64,000 nt of DNA from Porodaedalea pini (GCA_002794775.1 NBAY01000111.1:26513-90512), one strand, 5' to 3'; shown: positions 35,437 to 49,038, counted from the stretch's first letter. The notes: generated by a model from the letters alone, not told the origin. Translations and numbers: made by a program.

Positions 35437-38400
35437 TGAATACGAGGTAGAGAGACTTGAGGTGTTGCTAGGAGAAGCAAGGAAGAGGACCAGTGCAGCA
35501 CAAAAAGCTAAGTTCAACGGAGTTCAAGTCCTCCCTAAACCGACTGCACCCCCTAGAACAGAACCCAAGATGACTCCAGTCCCCGCAGCGAAGCCAGAGG
35601 GCTCAACCTGCCCAGCAAAGCCACAGCCTGCTGATGCACCCAAGATGTCATCCACGCAGCCGCAGTACTGCTACGTGTCCCCAGTCGAAGACGCTGCGGT
35701 CACACAGACAGTCCTCACTCGCTCTCTCGACTTGAACATCACCATCTTGCAATGAGAACTGTTAGCTCTGGCCCCTGACGTACGAAAACAGATGAAAGAC
35801 CTTACCACGACAAAGTGTTTGACAGTAGGAGACGTCCATCTGGACGGGGCAGGCAGAACGAGCACAATGAGCACAACGCATGGAACACCTGGAACGCCCA
35901 GAACCGGGCACCATGGCTTGTCCTGGTCCATCGATGGCCTCGTTGCACACAGCGCATGCCCGGATCACAATGTAGGACCAGCTGCCAAAGAATGTCTGCC
36001 GCTATGGACAGTTAAGGCAATTTTTGCAGACGCATTGGAAGTCGAATGTATTCTTGACCAAGGTGCCATCGTTTGCCTCATTCGCAAAGACATATGGGAG
36101 AAATTAGGTATCCATCTATGCGCTGACCAGTCAATGACTCTCGAGTCTGCCGATACAGGTCATTCCTCTACATTGGGGATGATCCAGAATGTCAAGGTAT
36201 CCGTTGCTGGTGTCGACGTTTCGCTCCAAGCACAGGTAGTTCGAAATGCTCTGTTCGAGGCCCTACTTGGTAGACCATTCTTTGCCATCACTGAGTGTGA
36301 AATGAAGGACTTCCTCTCAGGAGACCAGCATATCACGCTCACCGATCCATCTGAACGCTGGCACAAATGCAAGGTTGCAACCGGAGTCCGCACCATCACT
36401 CGCTTCAATAAGCAGTCGAGTTTTCAGTGGTCAAGAAACTGATGTCCCAGCATCGGAGAGATGACAGACAGCTTGCTATATGCGCTCCCAAAACTTCACA
36501 TTCAGTATTTTCAATCTTAGACTCTACAATTCCGGTCTCTATTTATGAACAATGCCATCGTCACCTTTTCTTTTCATCAGATAATTTATCCCTTGACGTC
36601 AATGACGCTCAATACGACTCGTGCATCCTTGAAACCCCAGACGGCGCCAATCCTGCAGTCCTGGCTTACAAGAAGGTTGCCAATAAGGTTTGTCCCATCA
36701 CTGGAATGCTCCCTGAGGAATTCAGGATCGTGCGACGCAAGCACCCCAGCCTGTTAGAAGGGATGCCAGTACTCCCTACCAAACCTTTCACTTTTACACC
36801 AACCGGCAAGTTTATGCAGGAACGGGCCGACACTTTCGACATCGACCCCTGCAAATTTCTTTGGCCTGAGGAACAAAAACTAGTCATCAACTTGATCATG
36901 TTACAAGAAGGTGCGCTAGCCTGGGTAGAAACTGATCGAGGAGCATTGGATCCACATTGGTTCGACCCAGTACACATTCCGACAGTTCCACACGTTCCGT
37001 GGGTCCACAGGAACATTCCCATTCCGCCAGGAATTCAAGAAGCTACGATCAAGCTTTTACGCGAGAAGATCGATGCCAGAGTTTACGAGCCCTCAAACTC
37101 GTCTTACCGATCACAGATGTTTTCAGTTATGAAGAAGGACGGAGTCTCACTTCGCTTCGTCCACGATCTGCAAGATCTCAATAGAATTATGATATGTGAC
37201 ACGGCTGTGCCCCCGAATGTCAACACGCTTGCTGAGCAATTTGGTGGCCAAGCCTGCTACACCAAACTGGATCTCTTCATTGCCTTTGACCAGTGAACCT
37301 TGCACGAAAGCTCCCGAGATCTGACTACCTTCCAGATGCCCCTAGGAACATTTTGTCTCACCGTACTCCCCATGGGGTACACGAATTCACTTCAAATTCT
37401 TCACAATGACCTCATGTTCATTCTGCAAGACGAGATCCCGGAAGTTACGACCCCCTATGCTGACAATGTTACGGCCAGAGGACCAAAGATGCGGTACGAA
37501 CTCCCCGATGGATCATATGAAACAATCCCTGAGAACCCAGGGATTCGATGCTTCATCTGGGAGCATCTCCAGGACGTCAACCAAATCCTTCAATGAGTCA
37601 AAGTTGTGGGAGGAACTTTCTCAGCCAAAAAACTACATATATGCACCCCATACGGCGTTATTGTTGGTCACAAGTGCACTTACCAGGGTCGAGAACCAGA
37701 TGACTCTAAGATTCAGAAGGTCCGCAACTGGCCATTGTGTTGCACAGTCACCGAGGTCAAGGGATTTCTCAGCACAGCAGGAGTCTTACGAGTCTTTATC
37801 AAGGACTTCGCCAAGATGGCTCACCTGCTCATTCGCCTGACGAAGAAGAACATAATTTTCGATTGGGGAATTGAAGAACAGGATGCCATGGATGCTCTCA
37901 AGGAAGCAGTTACGAAGTGCCCGGCCCTCTGCGCTATCGACTACCAGTCAGATCTCAAGGTCATACTCGCTGTCAACTCATCCATCATCGGAGTCAGCTG
38001 GACACTTGGCCAGGAGCATGCTGACAGCCATTGACGTATCAACAGGTTTGGGTCCATCAACTGGAACTCCATCCAAGCTATGTATTCTCAGCCAAAAATT
38101 GAGTTATTTGGTCTATTCCAAGCCCTGTGAGCTAACCATCTCTTTCTCATTGGAGTTCGCAAGCTCATCATGGAAATGGACACAGCATACATCAAAGGGA
38201 TGATCAACAACCCCAATTTACAACCTAACACTACCATCAATAGGTGGATCGCTGGCATTCTTTTGTTCTCGTTCATCCTACAACACGTACCAGCTTTGGA
38301 GTTCACCGGCATGGATGGATTGTCTCATAGGCGCACTGCACCAACCAATCTGCAAGAGGAGGATGACTACAAGGCATGGATCAATGAAGCATACGTGTTT

Positions 38401-39918
38401 ATCTTAGGTCCAGCTTATTCTGTCAGTTCCACCTACACAACAAACAGATTGAATGCAATGGATGCAATGAATGGAATGCCCAGAACAGGCAATCCAGAAT
38501 TGTTCCTGGCCTCTGACTCGGCGCGTGCCAAGGATCATCGTCTTGATGATGTAAAACACTTCTTAGAAGACCCACTGCTAATTTCGTTGATCCCGGAGAA
38601 GGACATCCCCACACTAGTCAGGTACACAACGGGATTCTTCATTTGAGCTGGAAAGCTGTGGTGGAAAGCACGGAACAAGCGGCACCAGGTAGTCATCGAA
38701 CCAGAACATCAATGGACACTCGTCAAAGCCACCCATGATGACCTCAGACATAAGGGAGTATATTCGGTACAAGCCAGACTCCTCAATCGGTTCTGGTGGC
38801 CTTCCCTTGGACACGATGTCAAGCACTACATTAAGACGTGCCATGAATGCCAGATCAGGCAGACAAAGCAAGTTCTTATTCCACCAACAGTCCTGTCCAT
38901 TGCTCCCCTATTCTCAAAGGTCCACATCAACACAAAAGTCATGCCAAAAGCAGGAGGTTATCGCTACATTGTCCATGCACGATGCTCACTTTCAGGATAC
39001 CCCGAGTTCTGTCTCCTCCACTCCAAAACTGGCAAAGCGATCGGCCAGTTCATATTCAAGGATATACTCTGCCACTTCAGAGCTTGCCCAGAACTCGTCA
39101 CTGACAATGGAAAGCCATTCATTGCTGCGCTGGATTGGCTGAAGGATTGCTATCACATCAATCACATCCGTATTTCAGCTTACAACTCACGTGCTAATGG
39201 GCTAATCGAATGAAAGCATTTCAATGTTCAGGAAGCTCTCATGAAAGCTGCAGAAGGAAACGAGAAGTGTTGGCATGAGCACGCTCACTCAGTATTTTGG
39301 GCTGAACAAATCACTATCCTATGAGCTACAGGACTGTCGCCATACTTCATGGTCCATGGAGTAGAACCGCTGCTCCCCTTTGATATCTCTGAAGCTACAT
39401 ATCTCGTACCCCAAATCGAGTCCCTGCTCTCTACTACTGAACTCATCTCCATCCGAGCTCGCCAGCTTCAAAAACGCCCCAAGGATTTAGAAGCTATCGC
39501 CAAGAAGGTCAGCGATGCCAGGCACGCGTATGCAAGACAGTTTGAGGAGGCGAAGCGACGTCTTATTAAAGACTATGACTTCCAACCAGGTCGACTCATT
39601 CTTCTTAGGAACTCACAAACGAAAATGGAACTCAATCGAAAGACAAAACCTTGGTACCTTGGCCCTTATGTGGTTATTCAAAAAATGGAGGGAGGATCAT
39701 ATATCGTGGCGGAACTCAATGGGGCAGTTCCCCACCTTAGAATCGCTGTGTTTCAACTTATTCCCTACTTCCCCCATTCTAATCTTTCAGTTCCAGTTAC
39801 CAAACTCATAGAAGACTCCAAGGAAGAGCTCGAAATGATGAACGACGCCCAAGAGCAAGATGAGGACCAGAACAACGTCTCAGATGTTGATTCTGAGTCT
39901 GTTGACTCTGAGGCCTAG
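35437..39918 (+). pseudogene. Element A pol: protease, RT, RNase H, integrase, decayed
   Basis: Pieces in order: a retropepsin-like segment (VECILDQGAIVCLIRKDIW, with DQG where D-S/T-G is usual), then reverse transcriptase (SVMKKDGVSLRFVHDLQDLN, TKLDLFIAFDQ). The catalytic box reads YADN, not YADD. RNase H-like and connection segments follow (KHLLxLTKKN region, DLKVILAVNSS). Integrase has HDDLRHKG-type zinc-binding and VTDNGKPFIAALDW. The C-terminal part is at 39349-39918. Stops occur at about 37294, 37594, 38032, 38644, 39211 and 39322. The catalytic changes and stops make it inactive. Confidence 0.8.
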
Positions 39919-40063
39919 GCTTCACCTCTGATCCACTCTGAGGACTCCATGTATGCACCTTTCTTCTTTAATTCTCCATCATCTCTTCTTGTCATCCTAT
40001 CCTATTAATCTGCTCGGGCACGCATTCAACTGCAAGCCGTTTTTGAGCGTTCTAACTGTTCCA

Positions 40064-40509
40064 TGTCAGCGACGGACTACGGGTACGCAAAAGGTAACCG
40101 GGTCACGTGGAACTCAGTCAGAGGAAGAGGAGAGAGGGAGAGAGCGGTGAGCCAGGGGAGCTGACACAGCGCAGAGGTAGGGGGCAGCTTCTGGATGTAG
40201 CCAGGTAGAATTGACCAGGTCGAAACTAAGGGATAAGTACAGGAGGACTACCTACTTATATACCCTACAGAGGCTGCACATGGACCAGGGAATTAGCTAC
40301 TACATAAAGATAGATGAAAGAACATTGTGGAACTTTGTAGAACAATAGCGTCATAGTATCAGTCAGCGAATAATGAAAGTGTGGGAAAGGGGTGTAATAG
40401 ATATGAGTAAGCTGAAATAATCGTGATTAGTAATGAGTGGATAAGATATGATAAGATAAGATAAGGGAAAATGATAAGAGAATAAAATAATTAAAAAGCG
40501 TCCATGACA
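40064..40509. repeat. Solo LTR of family B inside element A
   Basis: 446 bp, TGTCAGCGACGG to CGTCCATGACA, matching 54453-54889. The flanks TTCCA and TTCTG would be a target duplication only with two transitions, so that part is weak. No internal B sequence accompanies it. Confidence 0.75.
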
Positions 40510-40799
40510 TTCTGCCGGTTCTGTCCTAATTTATCTCTTCACTTCATTTCAACTCCCCTGGCGTTTCCTTGCCCAATTTCTTTTCCTTAACAACAACCCT
40601 AACACAAAACTCGGAAAACATTTAATTCAAAAACAAAATTATAGAAGTACAATTTTTTTTTCTTTTTCTGTTTCTTTTTTCAACTAAATAGAGGGTTCTG
40701 TGCGTTGTGTGCATTCTGCACATCCCGACTCTACCTCACCTTTCCCTTCCCCTTTCCTTTCCCCGAGCCTTCTTCCCAATCCTATCTTGACTCCCGAGC
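40510..40799. other. Pyrimidine-rich spacer in element A
   Basis: No gene. It contains a long T/C run near 40649-40682 and serves as the 3' flank of the antisense gene. Confidence 0.45.
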
Positions 40800-42537
40800 C
40801 TACTGCATCGATGTGACATTAGACCACATGGCGGCTGCTCTATCTTGCAGCAACGCCGCCTGCCGCTCCAGCTCTGAAGCGGTGCACTCCAGCACTTGAG
40901 TGTCCCGACCTAGGACAGACAACTCCTGATCCGACTCTGCCTCCGACAAATGAACAGACAGCTCCTCAACCCCATCATCAAATGAGCTGACCCCGACACT
41001 AGAATGAGCCAGACGACTAGGCCCAGCTGTCACTGGACCTGTTGGTGGTCTCATCAATGCTCTCGTCAATGCTCTCGCAGGAGCCCTCATCGACACTCCA
41101 GGAGGCAGCCTCACTGGAGTACTTGGCGCTGTGCTCATAGCAGGTCTCGCAGACAACCTAGCAGCAGACCGCGACTGAGGAGGGGGAGCCTGCGCAACCC
41201 GCTCATGCATGACGTGGTTCATTGCCCAGCCATGCATTGACAGCTCGCACCTGATCTGGAGCCTCCGACAACTTGTGCACGCCTTCCCAGGAGTCCCAGT
41301 GCACTCTATGCCTCGCATCAGGCACTGATCACAACCAGCAGAATGGATGTTGCTGCTGCTGTTGTCCTTGTCTTCCTCGGCCTCCTCGTCGTCACTTCCC
41401 TCGCCGCTGCTTCCCTCACCGTTGCTTCCTTCGTCATCACTTCCTTCGGCGTCATCGTCAATGTCCTCGTCTTCATCCTCATCATCTTCACCGTCATCGA
41501 CCTGACCCTTGTTGATGCTGCTGTTGCTGTAGTCACCCAAAGCAGCACTCATAGATCGACCCCGCAAGCCACAAACAGTTGAGTCTGAGCCGTTTCCCCC
41601 ATAATCTGATTCCCTGTGATAACCAGGTGGAGGACTAGCAGGACTCTCGTCAACGACCATCCGAGTCGACTCTTCACTTGGTGCCCGAGGAGGAATATCT
41701 GGATGACGATGGGCGTGGGCAGCAGCACGAGTTGCCAACTCCTTTTTTGCCCACACCCGCATTGAAGAAGTATGAGATGCATCACTCTGATCATCCTTGA
41801 TTGGTAGATCAGTTTCATCAGGACCAGATCTCGTCTGTCGTGCTTGTTATGGTCATTCCATCTGTTCCATCTGTTCTGTCTGTTCCACTCATTGCGACGG
41901 TTCTGCCAGTTCCGCCTGTTGCACATTTCTCATCCAAGCGGAACCAGCCAGATCGCTTCTGCCAGGAGACCCAAGATCAGGCACTGTTGGTTGGGCAGAC
42001 ATGCTGCACCGTGTCAATGATACAGGGAGAGACTGCTGTCCAAACCAAATCAGCTCATCAAGCTGCTCAGTCTCACTAGCCTGACAAACTCGTTCGTGCT
42101 GATCAAATGCAGCCAACTCCCGGTCCAACTCCATACTCCCAGCCAGGGTGTGCATGGTCTTGTTATCCCGCATCCCGTAGTGATCCCTCGCCACATTCAG
42201 GTAGTCATGCATCTGCTGCCAGTGACTCTCTGGCAGACGAGTCCACATGTCGAGATGGCAAACCTCAGTCGTATGGTGACGAAGCTCAGACCGCATGTAC
42301 TAAATGAGAGCGTCAGGGATAGAGTCGCTCATGGTGAACATTAATACTCACGTCAAAGTCGGCCAAGCTGACTATCCAGGCACGTACTACCTCTGGCATC
42401 AATGACCAGAATGGGAACTCCAACCACCGCTCGAGGATGCCTTGCTCCCATTCCCGAACCTCTTGCTCGAGCTGCGCCATTGCCTGGGAGTGCTCCGCCA
42501 AAATGCCAAGCTGGTAAGACAACATTTTTGATGTCAT
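40800..42537 (-). CDS. Antisense accessory gene of element A with Zn2Cys6-like cluster
   Basis: Exon 1 is 42537-42352 (MTSKMLSYQLGILAEHSQAM..., helical). Its intron (GTGAGT...CATTTAG, 42351-42300) leads to exon 2 (YMRSELRHHTTEVCHLDMW...), which runs to about 41890. A second intron near 41850-41890 is not resolved; it spans a run of GGAAC-like repeats. The last exon, to 40800, is open for over 320 codons. It contains an acidic run (DDGEDDEDEDEDIDDDAEGS...) and CDQCLMRGIEC...CTSCRRLQIRC. That spacing, C-x2-C-x6-C-x7-C-x2-C-x6-C, is that of the fungal Zn2Cys6 cluster. The frame has no stops although gag-pol around it is full of them. The role is unknown; DNA binding is inferred. Confidence 0.65.
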
Positions 42538-43665
42538 GATGGATGATGGTAAGATAGAGGGTGCAGACCACATGAGGCCAACGTATGATGCCTTATCCCA
42601 CGAACACGAGAGGATTCAGAAGGACGGAGTGACTAGGGACAGTCACTGTTTAAAATGCCCAAGGAGATGTAACACCAACCGGTTCGTTGGGCACAGAATG
42701 AGCAGAATGCATGCGATGTACATCACAAAGTCGAAGGGCCTCGACTCGGCAATCGAGCGAAGCGGTACACCCAGATTGGCGGTGATTACCCAAACACGGA
42801 ATGCACGCAACGACCGGATCGCACGCATCAGCTACTCGGACCGACCCCGGTGCACTTATCTGTGCACGTGTCCTCTCGACCCTGCCAAAGGTTCGTTCGT
42901 TTGCCTTTGTCTAATGAACATGCACCAGCCTGGCATTGGTCATTCCGGCTCCGTACAAAGGATCCCGAAGCTCACCGACACCATGCCAAGTCAACACGCA
43001 CCGTCCCTGCCTTTCAGTAGTTCGGATCGTGGAGCTGCTCAAAGGAACACTCAGGAGGCTCAGTGGTAGGACAATAGAGGACTTGTCTTATTTTATTTCG
43101 CCTTTCATGTTTACGCAGGACACTTGTTTAGTATTTATAGAGCGCCAAATGTTGTAGGTAGAACAGCAATTCCACCCCTGAGTTTCAATGCCTAACTTTG
43201 TGTGATATCTCTCAGGACGGTCTCTAGGTACTCCTCAGTGCCTTAGTGACTTGAATCGCTCACCTCGACTTCGTTTTATTCGCATTGCACTCATTGCGCT
43301 CATTCTGTCCATTCCATCTTCACCTCGTTCTGCTTTGTTCTCATTACCTTGACTTCGCTCCCTCTCATCTCTTATCTTCTGATTTAAGTCCCATATCTCA
43401 CCCCGCTCTCTGGTACTCCAGATGACGTCTGTTGAGCACAGGGACTAGCTGTCCACCCCAAGGACAATCCCACTCCGAGAAGTCGCACTAGTATTAGCGC
43501 GTCTCCAAGTCTTCCGACACAGCCACTGACAATCCCCCACACATCTCAAGCGCTCTGCCAGTGCTACACTTTGAACACTTCCCTACTAGTACGCTTCGCT
43601 GATTCCATTGCCCCTGACACACCAGAACACACGCAACCCGAATCCTGTGATCTGGAACCCACAGA

Positions 43666-44090
43666 TGTTAGGTGGGAGTCCGGGAGACGACTCGGACTGG
43701 GCAGGCCTCAGCTGACTGTCATCTGGGATGTGCTGTACTCGAGCGGGGACTTGGGGCACGCTATACTCAGGCTAGGTCATCGCGGAGGTAAGAGGATTAA
43801 TACAAGACTAAACTAATACAAGGGGGATGAGTCTCACCTAGGTCGTTGCGGAGGTAAGAGGAAAAGCAGAACAAGGAGTTCATGCAATTCCTGAGACCTT
43901 ATATAGTGACGACCATGAGACTATATTACCTAATGTTACCTAAACAAACAGAATAGAACGAATGAAGGTCATGTGAAAAGAGTGTGGGAAATGATTGAAA
44001 AAGATGATTAATTATAATGAAAAGGAGCGATTAAAAGAAAAGAAATGATAAAAAGGAAAATAAAAGAAGGGAAAAGTTCGAATCCTGACA
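43666..44090 (-). repeat. 3' LTR of C1
   Basis: TGTTAGGTGGGAG to AATCCTGACA on the plus strand, 425 bp. Most differences from the C2 LTRs are C to T or G to A at former CpG sites. Confidence 0.85.
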
Positions 44091-47000
44091 TTACCCCCCC
44101 CTCAAGGTTGGGCGTCCCAACCAACCAAGATCGTGGTCATCTGGCTCGGTGTCAATGAAGAGTGGATGGAGTCATTGGCGAGGAATGTCAAGTTTTTGAG
44201 GAGCGCCGGGGTGTTTCTGATAGAACTCAGTGATCACCTCCTTTGCATTCTCACTGAAGTCTGTCTCAGGCTGCCAAGTCGGTTCGTTGCATTCTCACTG
44301 AAGTCCGTCTCAGGCTGCCAAGTCGGTTCGTTGTATCCGACCCACTTGACGAGGTACTGCAGTTTTCCTCGATGCAGACGTGAGTCAATGACCTCCTTGA
44401 CCTCATATTCTTCCTCATTGTCGACAATCTCTGGTGGTGGTGGTGACTGCTGTTTCTGGCCTTTGAAGGCTGGTTCGACAGTGGGCTTTAGTAGAGCTTC
44501 ATTGAAGATGGGGTGGACCTTTTTCCATCACTTTGGGAGCTTGAGCTTGTACGCACTTGCTCCCACCTTGTTGACAACATTGAAGGGACCGTACCACTTG
44601 TCAGCAAGCTTCTTCATTGGCGAGTCTGTACTGATGTTTCATCCATCAAGGAAGACCTTGTTGCCAGCCTGGTACTCCACCGATGTTCCTGCCGTTCGGT
44701 CATGGTAGCGCTTCATGTCCTCCGCTGCCTTGACTAGGTTGTCCTTCGCAACGCGATGAGTCTCCTTGATGTGCTTCGTGAATTCTTCCACTGACATGTT
44801 GGCAGAGGAAGTTCGTACTGTGTCGAAGCTCATAGGGTGATGTCTGGTGTTCGCATAGAAGGGAGACATCTTTGTTGCCAAGTGTTTGTGGTTGTTGTAT
44901 GTGAATTCTGCGAGGGGGAGCCAGTCCTTCCAGTGTGATTGTCGATGGTTAACGAAGAGCCTAAGGTACTGTTTGAGCTCTTGGTTAACACGTTCAGTCT
45001 GACCGTCCATCTGTGGGTGATATGCCGTTGACGGGTTGCCTTCGATGGGTAGGAGTTTGTATAGCTCCTTCATCATCGACACGTCGAACTGCATGCCACA
45101 GTCATGGATGATCTTCTTTGGTAGGCCGTGGAGTCAGAAGATGTGGTCACGGTACAACTGAGCCATGCCTTCCACTGACAGCTTTGTTGTCATCAGGATC
45201 ACATGCATCTGCTTTGAGAATCTATCCATGATGACGCAGATCGCGTTGTGTCCCTTCGAGTCTGGGAGCTCTCCAATGAGATCAACTGTAACAATTTCCC
45301 AAGGACCCTCAGGGACCGCATTTGGGTGGAGTGGCCTTGGCCTTGATGCCCTCAGAGCCTTTGTTTGTTGACAGCGATCACACCCTCAGACATATGCTCG
45401 GATGTTGGAGAACATTGACGCCCACCAGAAATCTTGACGTACCAGTTCGATTGTCTTTGACGCTCCTGGATGTCCTGCCAAGACTGAGTCATGGTACTCT
45501 CGCAACACTGATTCCTTCATTGTTGATGGGACATATACCTTTCCCTTCATTCGCCATAGCCCATCGATGTCCGTCAGTCCCGTCGGCCTTTCCGACTCGT
45601 CCTGTGCCCTTTGCGCTTCACCCACTCTGTCCAACACCTCATCACGTGATGTTCTCACCATTCCACGGTTCAGCCACTTCTCCTTGATGAACACGACACT
45701 GTCGTTGTCATCCTTGCCTTCATCATAGCCCACCTTGCGTGATAGCAGGTCTGCCTTGCCCATTGTCTTCCCCGACTTGTGTTCGAGGTGGAAGTTGAAT
45801 TCCTCGAGCTCTGTTCACCAGTGAGCTTGGCAATAGCTCAGCTTCTGCACTGACCTGAAGTAGGTGAGGTTGGTGTGGTCAGACCAGATCTCAATCTTGT
45901 GACGGGCGCCGAGAAGGTACTGTCTCCATTCCTTGAGTGCTGAAACAATTGTGAGCATCTCCTTGTTGTAGATCTCGTAGTTTTGTTCTGCCGGCAGGAG
46001 TGCTTCTGACCTGTAGGCGACTACCCTCCACTTGCCTTCCTGCTTCTGCAACAACATGCCTCCTAGTGCAAAGTTTGATGAGTCTGCTTCAACGTGGAAA
46101 GGGCCCTCATCGTTCACGATGGCTAGGACTGGAGGTGAGCAGAGACGTCATCTCAGCTCCTCGAACGCTTCCTGCTATTCAGTCTCCCATACCCAGTCCT
46201 TCTTGCCTGTCAGCGATGTCAACAGATGGACTACCTTGCTGTAGTCCTTGATAAACCATTGTAGCCAGTTGCCCATGCCGAGGAACTGTTGCAGCTGTTT
46301 GATGTTTCATGGGATGGGCCAGTCTGTGATCACTTCCATCTTCGCTGGGTCCGCCCTGATTTCACCATTACCGACAATGTGGCTGAGGTACTTTACCACC
46401 TTGGCATTGAACTCGCACTTCTCTGGTTTCAGGTACAGGCCGTTTTCTCGCAAGATCTGAAGGACGTGCCTCGACATCTTGATATGTTCCTTGAGAGTTT
46501 GCGAGAGAATCAGTATGCTGTCGAGGTAGACAATGATCAAGTTGTCATAGATCAATCCCTTGAAGATGTGGTTGACAAAAGCCTAGAATGTCACCGGTGT
46601 GTTACAAAGACCAAAGAACATGACTGTCAGTTCAAAGAGACCCATGTTCATGTAGAATGCTGCCTTCCATTCATCACCTTCACGGATCCGGACGTTGTAG
46701 TATCCCCAGCAAAGGTCAAGCTTGGTGATGAACTTTGCCTTCTTGACCTTGTTGACAAGTTCGTCGATGAGGGGGAGAGGGTACTTGTTCTTGATCGTCC
46801 CCTCATTAAGCTTCTGGTAGTTCTGAATCGGGCGTAAGGATTTGTTGGCCTTCTTGATGAAGAAAAAGGGTGATGCCATCGGTGAGATCAACTTTCGTAT
46901 GCGGCCCGACTTCAGGTTCTCTTCAAGGAAGTCCTTCAGTGACTGCTGTTCCGTCGGTGTCAACAGATAGATCTTGCAGTTGCTAGGCTTGAAGTTGGGT

Positions 47001-47665
47001 TTCAAGTCGATGATGTGATCCCAGGGTCTATGTTCTGGCAGTTTCTCAAAGCCTTTTTCGCTGAAGATGTCAGCGAAGTTGTTGAGGTATGTGGGCCAGG
47101 ACACCTTGTCCATTTGCACCTCTCTCACCCTCCTCATCTCTTCCACAACCTCCTTCTCGATCGCACACTCTTCTGGACAACGGGTGAATTCAATTGAACC
47201 CATTTTCCAGTCGACTTCTGGGTTGTGGCATCGAAGCCAGTCATAGCCCAGGAAGATGTTTGACGATGCCAGGGATGTCACCACAAGGACTATCCTTTCC
47301 TTGTGATGTCCAATCATTAACTCGATGTCGACGTATCTCTCAATCAGACTGGCCTTGTTGTGTGTGCCGTCCGCATTGAGCACCGCAAGGGGTCTGATGT
47401 AGCGCTTGGTTTCCAACCCATAGTGTTTGATGAACCTCATGTCAATGCACAATCCCGTACACCCCGAATCCATGAGTGTATGCACATCTACCTCCCTCAT
47501 CTCACCCTCCACGTTACATCTGACATTCAGGAGGAGGTCCAGCTGGTGTCCGCCAGTTCCCCTCACGAACAGTTGCTCGTACTTGCTATTCTCATTCACA
47601 CCAGTGGGGACTTCGTAATCGGGAAAACCATTGACGTCGTTTGCATCTATGTATTGTACAGATGG
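44091..47665 (-). pseudogene. C1 pol, decayed
   Basis: Co-linear with C2 pol, in fragments: protease and RT (47599-46583, MDSGCTGLCIDMRF, TKLDLCWGYYNV), RT (46555-46307, VYLDSILIL in place of VYLDDILIL), RNase H (46117-45815), integrase zinc-binding (45763-45386), integrase core (45094-44639). The catalytic YLDD Asp is changed to Ser and several stops intervene, so it is inactive. Confidence 0.82.
44245..44332. repeat. 44 bp tandem duplication in C1 pol
   Basis: GCATTCTCACTGAAGT... is present twice, at 44245-44288 and 44289-44332. C2 has it once. 44 is not a multiple of three, so it shifts the frame near the chromodomain. Confidence 0.85.
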
Positions 47666-47730
47666 TTGGTTATATTTTAGTGGATCTCAATTCGAAGTTC
47701 CTTGTTCTTCTTGGTCAGTCGCCCCGATGG

Positions 47731-49038
47731 CTATGCCTGACCACTCACAAAACCCTGCGAGTCAATGACCTCTTCGTCATCTCCCTCCTCTTCCATGTAG
47801 TCCTCCACTGTCAACCTTCGAGTGTCTACGACTTCCTTGAATGCCGATTCCTTCATTGCGCCTAGCTCGTCGGTGAGGAGGCGACGTTCGCCGGGTGCCA
47901 TCATCTGCAGCATACGCTGCATGATTCCCTGTCCTTGTGGGCACTTGTCCTTGAAGTGACCCAGTTGGCCACAGATCCAGCACGTGCATCGGCATTGCGC
48001 CTCATTCATCGAGACGTCCATCAGTTGGCCAGCACCTCCAAAAGTAATGCCGGTTGTGTCACGTTTATCAACGTGCAGGGCCACGACCGAATGGCGAGCC
48101 AGGGGTGTCTGTTGTTGTTGCAGGCGTGGCGGAGTCAGGAACGCGCGGCCTCGTTGGATGGCCTGGATCTGCTGTTCACCTCGGTCGATCTCGATGGCCT
48201 TCTTCTTCTAGGCGTCGTATGTTGTTGGGACTGGCATCGACCTCAGCACCCCTTGTACCACCTCGATGTTCATTGCTCGTTTCAGGTGGTCACAGATGAT
48301 GCTGTCGTCCATTAGACCTGCCCTCGTGATGACGACATCAAGATCCTGGAAGAACTCATCGGCGGTGAGGTCCTTCTGGACCTTGGTTCAGAACTTCGCT
48401 AGCGCCTTCTCCTTTCGGTTCAGGTCATTGAATGAGGTGTCCAGGCATTCCTGGAATCTTGTCCAACTGTCGGTGAAAGTTACGATGCCAGCTGTCATTG
48501 ACTCCTCCACATAGTTCTGCACCCACGTCACCGCATTGCCTCCCTTTAAGTAGGAGAGAGCAACGTATATCTTACTCTCCAATGTGGGGTATCGGCTCGG
48601 GTTTGCAGAGATGAAAAGGAGGACCTCGCGATAGTCGTCGCTGTCAGTGAATTCACGTGGCTGGGTGATGTCGATACTGGGGGTCGGGGGATTGGCTGCA
48701 GCGACCGGTGCTGGGGTGTTGTTCGCCTGATGGGCGAAGGCGCCCACGACGATTGCTGCGATTTGCTCCATCTGCTGCTGACTGAACCCTCCTGTAGACA
48801 TTTTTGGTTTGGGCATCGGCATTGAGGGTTCAGGGGGAGTTGGGGGCAACAGGTCCCTATTGGTCTCACAGTAGGGTCCTGGAGTCAGTGGTAGGTTGAT
48901 GGTAGATGTTGACAGTGCAGGTGACGATGGGACGGCTGGGGGCCACCTAGCTCTCCTTCCTTCTTCATTCATCAAATACCAGCTATGCTGGACCTCACTC
49001 CACCAGATGTCATATGTAACGCTGCTATTGTTGGTCAC
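47731..49038 (-). pseudogene. C1 gag, decayed
   Basis: Co-linear with C2 gag (61152-62231) and its open upstream extension, in two pieces: 49038-48388 and 48084-47731. The zinc knuckle reads CWICGQLGHFKDKC. Stops and a frameshift lie between the pieces (48085-48387). The upstream 110 codons before the gag ATG are also open here, as in C2. Confidence 0.8.

Noticed and set aside
40059..40514. Target duplication for the solo B LTR
   Set aside because: TTCCA and TTCTG differ at two of five bases; not strong enough to call.
41273..41582. Cys/His- and Leu/Val-rich plus-strand frames
   Set aside because: They are the complement of the acidic repeat run of the antisense gene.
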